DNA from: Lepeophtheirus salmonis
Taxonomy: Eukaryota; Arthropoda; Copepoda; Siphonostomatoida; Caligidae
DNA length: 64,000 nt
Assembly (NCBI RefSeq): GCF_016086655.4
Contig: NC_052136.2
Span: 868,001-932,000, forward strand
Reading direction: 5' to 3'
In this document: piece after piece, positions 57,640 through 64,000 of the stretch
Layout of the letters: every line of letters begins with the position of its first letter
Numbering within the stretch: the first letter of the stretch is position 1
Translations under genes and position numbers: made by a program
Notes under the pieces: generated by a model
What the model saw: the letters and a program-made list of their open reading frames with translations, nothing else
Database searches by the model: none
Told to the model about the DNA's origin: nothing

Positions 57640-57745
57640 AGTTGGAAGGACCTACATTCTTAAGGACCCGTCCTAAGGACTGATATAACCGGTTCTGAGA
57701 CTGGACACAACCGAATAAATAAGGACTGACTCACGGACCTATATA
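57640..57745. repeat. quasi-palindromic AAGGACC / GGTCCT patch
   Basis: AAGGACCTACATTCTTAAGG, ACCCGTCCTAAGGACTGATA, GAATAAATAAGGACTGACTC. Matches 29940-30020 (GGTCCTAAGACTGGATTGG, GAATAAATAAGGACCCAC) closely enough to be one family. Confidence 0.45.
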
Positions 57746-57939
57746 ATAACGGAATGAACAACTTATTGAATAAAAAGAAGAAAAAGAGCGACTCGTCTTT
57801 CAGCTGTTGACTACCACTACTCGAATTTTTTTATTACATAGATAAATATATATATTACATAGATATAACAGAAAATATCAGCTGAGGGTTGACTCTACTT
57901 TTCTTTGCCTATTGACAAAGATGAAAATACAGTGTGGAA

Positions 57940-58370
57940 TGGGCATGTTAAAAAAGAAAAACAACATGGTAACCCTGAAAATTTGAAGAATATTTAGGGG
58001 GAAAGAAAGAATCATACACATCACATTTCCTTAGATCAGCTACAATCAGCTGTGACAAGAAAGGAAGGAGAAAAGGTATAAACAAGGACATTTGCTAGAA
58101 TTACTCAGATGTTGATCCCCAATTCTACTCTGAGTACAACAAGGACTTACAATTATATCTCCAAAACTAATCGTCAGGGTTACACTCCGTCTTTTATGAG
58201 CACAAACAAACGTTCAAACAGGTTTTGTATATTATTAAATCTATTTAGGAAAGCATGGTCACTACTCAGGAATTAAATAATAATGGCAACTGCCAAAGAA
58301 AAGAAAATTCCTTCCTATATTACAAATTAACAGGTCAGCTAAAAAAACAAATCATTAATTATAAATAATT
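57940..58370 (-). repeat. family D repeat, minus-strand copy
   Basis: Inverse of 43730-44160: ATGGGCATGTTAAAAAAGAA, CATGGTAACCCTGAAAATTT, GATCAGCTACAATCAGCTGT, AAACAAGGACATTTGCTAGA, CAAGGACTTACAATTATATC, CTCCGTCTTTTATGAGCAC, AAAGAAAAGAAAATTCCTTC. A near-complete copy. Confidence 0.7.
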
Positions 58371-59278
58371 TAACATTTCAATTGGGAGAGGTTGTGTGAG
58401 AATCTCGGAGCATTTTGCTAAGTAATTGTTTAAAAATATGATTTCTGAAAAACTGTACATTTTATTTTGTTATGCATCAATAATTAATCATTACAAATTT
58501 GAAAAAGTTAATTATATCATGCTAGAATAACATTTCTTAGTATATATTATGACAATACTTGAAAAGTTATGCACAATACATTTGAAGAAAAGGGAAAAGC
58601 AGAGAGTAAAAAGAAAAAAATACATAAGCAGGGTCATCCATCACGGCGTTTCATAAAACTATTCTACTCATTTTTACTCCCTCAGCTTTGTAAAGTGTTC
58701 ACAGAGAATAAGACATTTTTACCTCTCTCTCAGGTTTAATTTCCATAAAATTAGTCCATTAGTATTTACCAATCATCAACTTTAATCAATAATATTTACC
58801 GAGGTAAGATAGCTTGAGTAGTTACTAGGGTTTCTCATTTCCAGAGAAACAAATATTAAATTAATATTGTTAAATCTAAATATAGAACGTTTTGACTAAC
58901 GCCATAAATTGCATCATAATTGAAGGTGACGCCTTCATGGGGATCATAGTGGATATTTTTAACACATAAAATAGGCATATTCCCAATAAATTTGGAGGCT
59001 CTTTTTTTTCAAATGATCTTTTTTTATAAGAAAAAAACAATTGTCCTTTTTTAGTAAAAAAGTCATAATATTTATTCACGAGTGTTTTTTTTTTTTAATA
59101 AAAAAGTATTCTACAATTTATATTTTGAATTTACTAACACTATGCCTCTTATAGCCTTTAGTAATAAATTGTGCCCATATTCCTTTTAATAACGTTTTTT
59201 TAAAGAAAATAATATATCTTTTTTAGTTTTAATATAATTTATTTTAATGATATTTTATAAAAATTTCGTCCTTTTATA
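58371..59278. other. AT-rich stretch without a recognisable gene
   Basis: A minus-strand frame at 58876-59079 has no known domain. Confidence 0.4.
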
Positions 59279-59279
59279 T

Positions 59280-59370
59280 GCAGGGGGGCCCCCACTTATT
59301 GCAGTATTTGGGATGAAGAAAAACTGTGTTATATGAAATCCGCGTTGTACGGGGACTTTTTTATTTATTA
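59280..59370 (+). mobile_element. pogo/Tigger-type terminal sequence
   Basis: CAGGGGGGCCCCCACTTATT, GCAGTATTTGGGATGAAG, then TGAAATCCGCGTTGTACGGG: the pattern of many Tigger ends (CAGTGG.CCCCC.CTTATCGCGG ... GAAATCCGCG). Only this end was identified; the following bases hold no transposase. Confidence 0.5.
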
Positions 59371-59769
59371 CTAAAATCCATAAATGAGAGAAATTATTTT
59401 ATAAAGTCCACTTTTGACTATTTTTCCTTGTTTTTTTAGTAAAGTTAGAATGAGAAAAAAATTTATTCATCATAAGTATACAATATCTTATTACTCTGTT
59501 TATTATTCAAAAAGAATATAATATGAAATAGCCATAACGGATCAAGAGAGATGAGGGAATCAATACCTGACATATGGTACTTTTGTGTTCGTAAGGTAAC
59601 GCCTTATTCAACTTTTTAGGAATTGTTTGACTCCGACTCTGGGAAAAGGCCACCTCACTCTTGAAGGAGTTGCAACACAACTTGGTTGCGTTGGTTTTTT
59701 TTTCCCTAACGGAATCTAAAGGATACATCTAAAGGATGTTCCCGCGGGGAAGCACAAGTTCCCCTCTTC
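59371..59769. other. non-coding stretch following the Tigger-type end
   Basis: The open minus-strand frame 59507-59728 shows no domain. GTTCCCGCGGGGAAGCAC at 59739 is a small GC-rich palindrome. Confidence 0.35.
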
Positions 59770-60040
59770 CGCTATTTTCTATGAATAGCTGTTGTTGTTT
59801 TTTTGATTTTTTTTTCAAAAAATTTTAATATTTTAAATTTTTTGCAAAAAAAAATAATTTATTGAGAATAGCTATGCATTTTCTCAATAATTTTTTTTTC
59901 CAAAAAATTAAATTTTTTATGATTAGCTGTCGTTTTTTTAAAAATTTTTTGTTCAAATAATTTAATTTTTCAATTTAAAAAAATAAATTGTAACCAAGCC
60001 CCCTCCCCTAATATAATCCTGTGGAAGCCCCTAGAAGATA
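59770..60040. repeat. W-rich core repeat, copy 8 (reverse layout)
   Basis: GAATAGCTGTTGTTGTTTTT, then poly-T/A blocks (AATTTTTTGCAAAAAAAA), closing CAAGCCCCCTCCCCTAATAT and CCTGTGGAAGCCCC. Confidence 0.5.
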
Positions 60041-60554
60041 TATTTTCCCCATAATGTATATATGAGGGTAAAACTTCCTGGGGCTTAAACATCCTTGAAC
60101 TAATTCTAATAATTCATTTAACAATCAATTTTTCAAACGAAAATTTATGGTCTTCAAGAACACTTAAATGTTCAGAGATATCCAACAGAGTTAATTCATA
60201 TACAAAATTAAATGGATCACTAATACAGTTCTATGCCGTTGGAGTGTTGGTATTGTCATAATATGATGAATTCCATGGAATCAAAACTCTTTTTAGTGAA
60301 ACAACAAAAATAAGTTATAAATAATGACACACTGAATTAAAAGTATAAAAATATATCGGTATATTATGCTAAATTATTTTGTAAATTGTCTTACGGGTCA
60401 TAGTGACAAGTTTATGATACATATACTAGGTGTGAGTAAAAAAAAATACACCGTGACATTATTTAGAACAATAAGCTATAGAAAGCAAAACAAATTGATC
60501 ATTAAATTGTCTTTAAATTGGTCTTTTATCAATGTATAACTATAATTGGTGGTG
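60041..60554. other. AT-rich stretch without a recognisable gene
   Basis: Nothing recognised. Confidence 0.4.
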
Positions 60555-61515
60555 ACAGGCAGCTTTGCCTCACACACGTTCGCCTCGCACTCTTTTGCCT
60601 CGAGAGCCTCTACGACCCTATCGCCACCAGAGCCACATTTTAAGTGTTAAGAGACGTCCGATATCTTCCAGAATGAGGTCTGTTTGCTGTCGTACTGTAC
60701 TCTCGAAAATTCGCAATAAAGATAAGTTTATAAAAGGTATAAAATAGATCTTGTACAGTAAATTGTCTGGCTCGTCAAATCGATTCGAAATTCCCATCAA
60801 TAGGATGAATCTTAAAACTATGCACGTGCAACATTTTGAGTGGTACTAAGCTGTTAGTGGATACCTTTGTTGGCCATGTATCTTCTAGTTAATTAGTATA
60901 TATTTCAAATTTAGTTTATTTAAAACCCTCGCGGAAAATGATTCAATTAATCGAAAGTATTTGTGGAGGCCAAAAATTAGTGGAGTACTTGAACTACATT
61001 TATTGCATTGAGAAAAAGTGTGTACAAAAACTTACTGGAAATGCGATATTAAGTGGTATAATGCAAGAATACACACACTTTTAAACGATGGATAATGGAT
61101 CGTTACGAAAACATGACATGATCATTATCCTCCTTCTGAACCAGAAAAACCAAACACCTGAAAAAAATATACATAATTTAAAAAAATGTAATAATGTAAA
61201 AAAAGAAACTTCAAGCTCATAAAAATATTTCTTTATTTTACTGAAATTATGCAAGTCAATTCGTTACTTCATACCTAAGCCCGGACTTCAATTAATTAGA
61301 ACTAAGAAGTAGTTATTTATCTCTGAAAAATACCAATAACATGTCAATATTTATTGAATAAGATCTATTTTATAACTTTTGACGGGGAAAGTGCTGGGCG
61401 GCAAGTATGTAGAACGGAAAACATGTTGGAGACAAGCAAGTATGACGGCAAAGAAGTTTGATAGCGAGTAAGCTCGAAGCAAAAAAGTACGATGTGAACT
61501 TGTTTGAGGCGAATT
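60555..61515. repeat. possible second foldback element: inverted GCCTC/GAGGC minisatellite arms
   Basis: 60555-60612 has TTTGCCTCACACACGTTCGC and CTCTTTTGCCTCGAGAG. 61380-61515 has inverse-type units (GGCGGCAAGTATGTAGAA, ACGGCAAAGAAGTTTGATAG, TTGTTTGAGGCGAATTTTCC), ~15-17 bp each. The ~770 bp between has no gene. The pairing is weaker than at 46929-47702. Confidence 0.4.
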
Positions 61516-61519
61516 TTCC

Positions 61520-61985
61520 AAAAAGTCTCGAATATCTTCCGTAAGTCCTTGAAAAGAGTTTTGATCACTCCCCATTGCTCATTGACTGTGTTCCTCAGGG
61601 GATCAATGTTTGGGTGGGGAATTCTGCAAGTGTTTTTTCTTAACTTACGGTGAGAAGGCATTATTATAAAGGGGAGAGATCCGCGCTGTATAGAGAGGAG
61701 GGTCGTTCCTTTTCCCATTTTTTTACGCTTCAAAAAGGCTCATTGACCTGGAAGAGCTTATAGGCCACTTTTGGGTTGTAAGCCATGGTGCCATCCTGCT
61801 ACAATATTTTATATCTAATTTTTATGGAACTTGGCATTGTCATTTTAAAAACATCGAAATCATCGGCATAGGTCTGCAGAATCTTTAGTGTGGCGTACTT
61901 GGCAGTCTCCTTCAAAACATTGGGGGTCAATTTATGGTTGCTGCCAGTTTGGGATTTTTCAAAGACTGCCTACAGGAATAGGATT
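61520..61985 (-). pseudogene. mariner-type transposase relic
   Basis: Minus strand from 61980: AVFEKSQTGSNHKLTPNVLK, ILQTYADDFDVFKMTMPSSI (HTH wording), then DGTMAYNPKVAYKLFQVNEP (QQDGAxAH-type second catalytic Asp), and PHPNIDPLRNTVNEQWGVIK, FETFWKIRLK (C-terminal wording). The segment with the first Asp is missing and several frames are used. Borders a W-rich repeat on one side and a minisatellite on the other. Confidence 0.6.
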
Positions 61986-62349
61986 CAGGAGCATCCGCAG
62001 CATTAAATTTAGAGGGGCTTTGTTTTTCTTTTATTTTGAAAAAATCCAAAAATTGAAAAATTAAATTTTTCGGATTTTTTTTCAAACATTTTTATAAAAA
62101 TCCTCTGCTCTTCACAAAAAACTCAACTTTTTGATTTTTTTTTTCTCGAAAAACCACCAATTTTTAGAAAAATAAAATTTTTGGAAAAATATTTCTTCAG
62201 TAAAATTTCCAATATTAAATTTTTTGAATTATAATTCAAATTCAATGGTACATATTAATTTGTCTAGTAAAGATGAAAAATACCTTGATTTTTTTTTTTG
62301 GGTGAGGGAGGAGGCTACAGCCCCTATAGCCACTCCCTGCAGACGCCAC
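61986..62349. repeat. W-rich core repeat, copy 9 (both ends visible)
   Basis: Left end GGAGCATCCGCAGCATTAAA with GAGGGGCTTTG. The core is A/T blocks with TCCTCTGCTCTTCACAAAA islands. Right end GGGAGGAGGCTACAGCCCCT, ATAGCCACTCCCTGCAGACG CC. Ends are inverse of each other (CATCCGCAG.. against GGCGTCTGCAGGG), so this behaves like an inverted-repeat element of ~360 bp. Confidence 0.65.
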
Positions 62350-63121
62350 TTGGACTAAATAAGCTTCATGTATCAAACAAAAGATGCATATCAAATATCA
62401 ACACATAGTTTTTTAGTGATTGCCATAGGCAGAAAAATAATGTCCCTTAATTTTGCATCCACATCTTTACTCCAATTGAAACATGTGATATATCATTGGA
62501 AAGCTGAGAGCCTAAGACATTAATTAATACCAACTATTTTAAGAAAATTCCATTAAAAGAAAAGTTAAATCTAGCTTTAATGAAGTGGCAATGTATAACA
62601 TATATGCTACTTTGAATATCGTTTTGTATTTGAGATAAGGGCATCACAGTATATCAAATGATAAAGCCTCCGTTAGAGGAAACTCCATTTAATAATCGGC
62701 GATAAGAAGAATGGGGATGAAGAAATGATACAGACAGACAGAAAGAGAGAGTGAAGAGCTTTAAAAAGGACATTATTGAATAAATTATAATGGTATTTTT
62801 GAACCACTGTTCTACTAGCTATAGACACATTATGACAAAAAGTTTTTCCTTTGCTTTGTTACCTTGAAAAAAGAAAAAGAAATAAAACTTGGAGCTTAAA
62901 GGATATAGGTGCATAATTATAGCTGATGGATTCTCTTCATTGTTGATTTGTTTTTATAACTCTTTACAAATAAATATTACTTTCTAAATAAATCTTTTTT
63001 ATTCGTGTTAAACAACACTCTTAAAAATTATAAATAATAGCTATGGCTGGTACAGGGTGGTTCAGATTTAGTGTTCCATTAACTTTAACGTCATTAAATG
63101 AAGAGTATTATACGTAGAATA
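62350..63121. other. AT-rich stretch without a recognisable gene
   Basis: A short GA-rich tract (62730-62760) like the family D leader. Nothing else. Confidence 0.4.
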
Positions 63122-63596
63122 TACAAGGGGAATCTGAAAAGTTTCTAACCTAAACGTGAAGATGGCAGCACTTGTAAATAAAAAAATTTAGGCATTTATG
63201 ACGTGTAGTTGTTTTGTGAACGTTTTTATGAAAATTCACAAAAAACTGTTAACTCGGCTAGAGAAGTGATGCAGACTGTTTTTTTTTTTTTTTTTTTTTT
63301 TTGGTTAGTTGTGGAGTTATACTCATCGATTATCTTCAAAAAGGAAAAAAACATAAACGAGTCATACTACGCATCATTACTTGACAAGCAGAAGGCCGAT
63401 TTTCGTCAAATAAAGAGGACCCTTTATTTTGCAGAAACAAACGCCGAGTACATTTTGAACGGGTTACAGCCTTGGGAGCATCGCTGGGAGAAGTTTGTAG
63501 TGTTACAACGAGACTACTTTGAAAAATAAAAAATAAAATTCAGAAAAAATATCTTGTATTTTTGTTAGGCCGGAAACATTTCAGACCACTCTCGTA
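63122..63596 (+). mobile_element. miniature mariner with both inverted repeats and a poly-T at the deletion junction
   Basis: The left end TACAAGGGGAATCTGAAAAG and the right end read inward, TACGAGAGTGGTCTGAAATG, match at 23 of the first 32 bases. Internal frame 63209-63529: FCERFYENSQKTVNSAREVM (transposase N-terminus), QTV, a run of Phe from T24 (63279-63302), then INESYYASLLDKQKADFR and GLQPWEHRWEKFVVLQRDYF, EK, stop (typical mariner C-terminus). About 475 bp against ~1.3 kb. The DDE core is missing, so non-autonomous. Confidence 0.75.
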
Positions 63597-63649
63597 TATA
63601 TAACTATTACTTTAATTTGAAGATTTGGTTCAATCTTTATTTTGAGAGT

Positions 63650-64000
63650 GTTAAATTTCTTTTTACATCCTCATTAGAGATAGTACGGATCTGGGACCCG
63701 AAATCCATGTACCCAGATACGCTATAAGTAAACTTGTATTGTCCAAAAATCTGAGACCCGAACCGTCTTCGGGTACTCAAACTTTTACAGATCATAAAGA
63801 AGGTCCAAATAATTTAATTTTTTGGATATTAAAATGATTATGGTATTGCTTAATACTAAACCCTATATAAAAAATAAATATTATCCATTTAGTGTTTTTC
63901 CAGTCCTTATTTTTTGGGTCCAACCCATTCTTAAGACCGGTCATATCAGCCTTGGGACCCGTACTTCAGACTGTTAGTACTTTAACTGATTAAAGAATAA
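63650..64000. repeat. degenerate CTGGGACCCGA / AAGACCGG patches
   Basis: GATCTGGGACCCGAAATCC and GACCCGAACCGTCTTCGGGT (63688-63775), then GGGTCCAACCCATTCTTAAG, ACCGGTCATATC (63915-63950). Related in wording to 47790-47920 and 57640-57745. No gene to the window end. Confidence 0.4.

Overview
The window is eukaryotic and very AT-rich. It holds one recognisable host gene, the 5' part of a CREB-binding protein/p300 (CBP, nejire-type) acetyltransferase gene on the minus strand (1-4722). The other ~59 kb is intergenic or intronic-type DNA full of decayed transposable elements. The CBP sequence, the short introns (58-193 bp) and the many mariner/Tc1 relics with transposase wording I associate with sea lice suggest an arthropod, most likely a caligid copepod such as Lepeophtheirus. 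The organism is an inference from remembered family resemblance, not from a search.

Region 1 (1-4722): eleven CBP exons with GT-AG boundaries keep one frame for 1260 codons. In order they encode an N-terminal NLS-like segment, TAZ1, KIX, a Q/N/P-rich linker with a dense cluster of SUMO-type motifs, the bromodomain, the RING/PHD (CH2) segment and the start of the acetyltransferase (HAT) domain, which runs off the left edge. About 0.7 kb upstream of the ATG is strongly pyrimidine-rich on the plus strand.

Region 2 (about 5.5-64 kb): no intact gene was found. Recognisable relics are (a) several mariner/Tc1-type transposase remnants, mostly with the DDE core deleted and two still bounded by terminal inverted repeats; (b) a pogo/Tigger DDE relic into which a mariner has inserted; (c) a hAT C-terminal dimerisation domain; (d) a Helitron helicase scrap; (e) a 5'-truncated LINE with RT motifs and a C-terminal zinc motif; (f) a decayed multi-block coding relic at 40.76-42.65 kb of a transposon-like family I cannot name; (g) a 1.27-kb element with ~120-bp inverted repeats and no coding capacity; (h) a foldback-like element whose arms are minisatellites.

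Several non-coding repeat families recur within the window: family A (four copies), the CpG-rich GAGCG element (three), the W-rich core family with GGCGTCYGCAGG-type ends (about nine), family D (about nine, both strands), family E (two) and family G (two). They account for much of the remaining sequence. The other stretches are AT-rich with nothing I can interpret. No tRNA, rRNA or CRISPR was seen.
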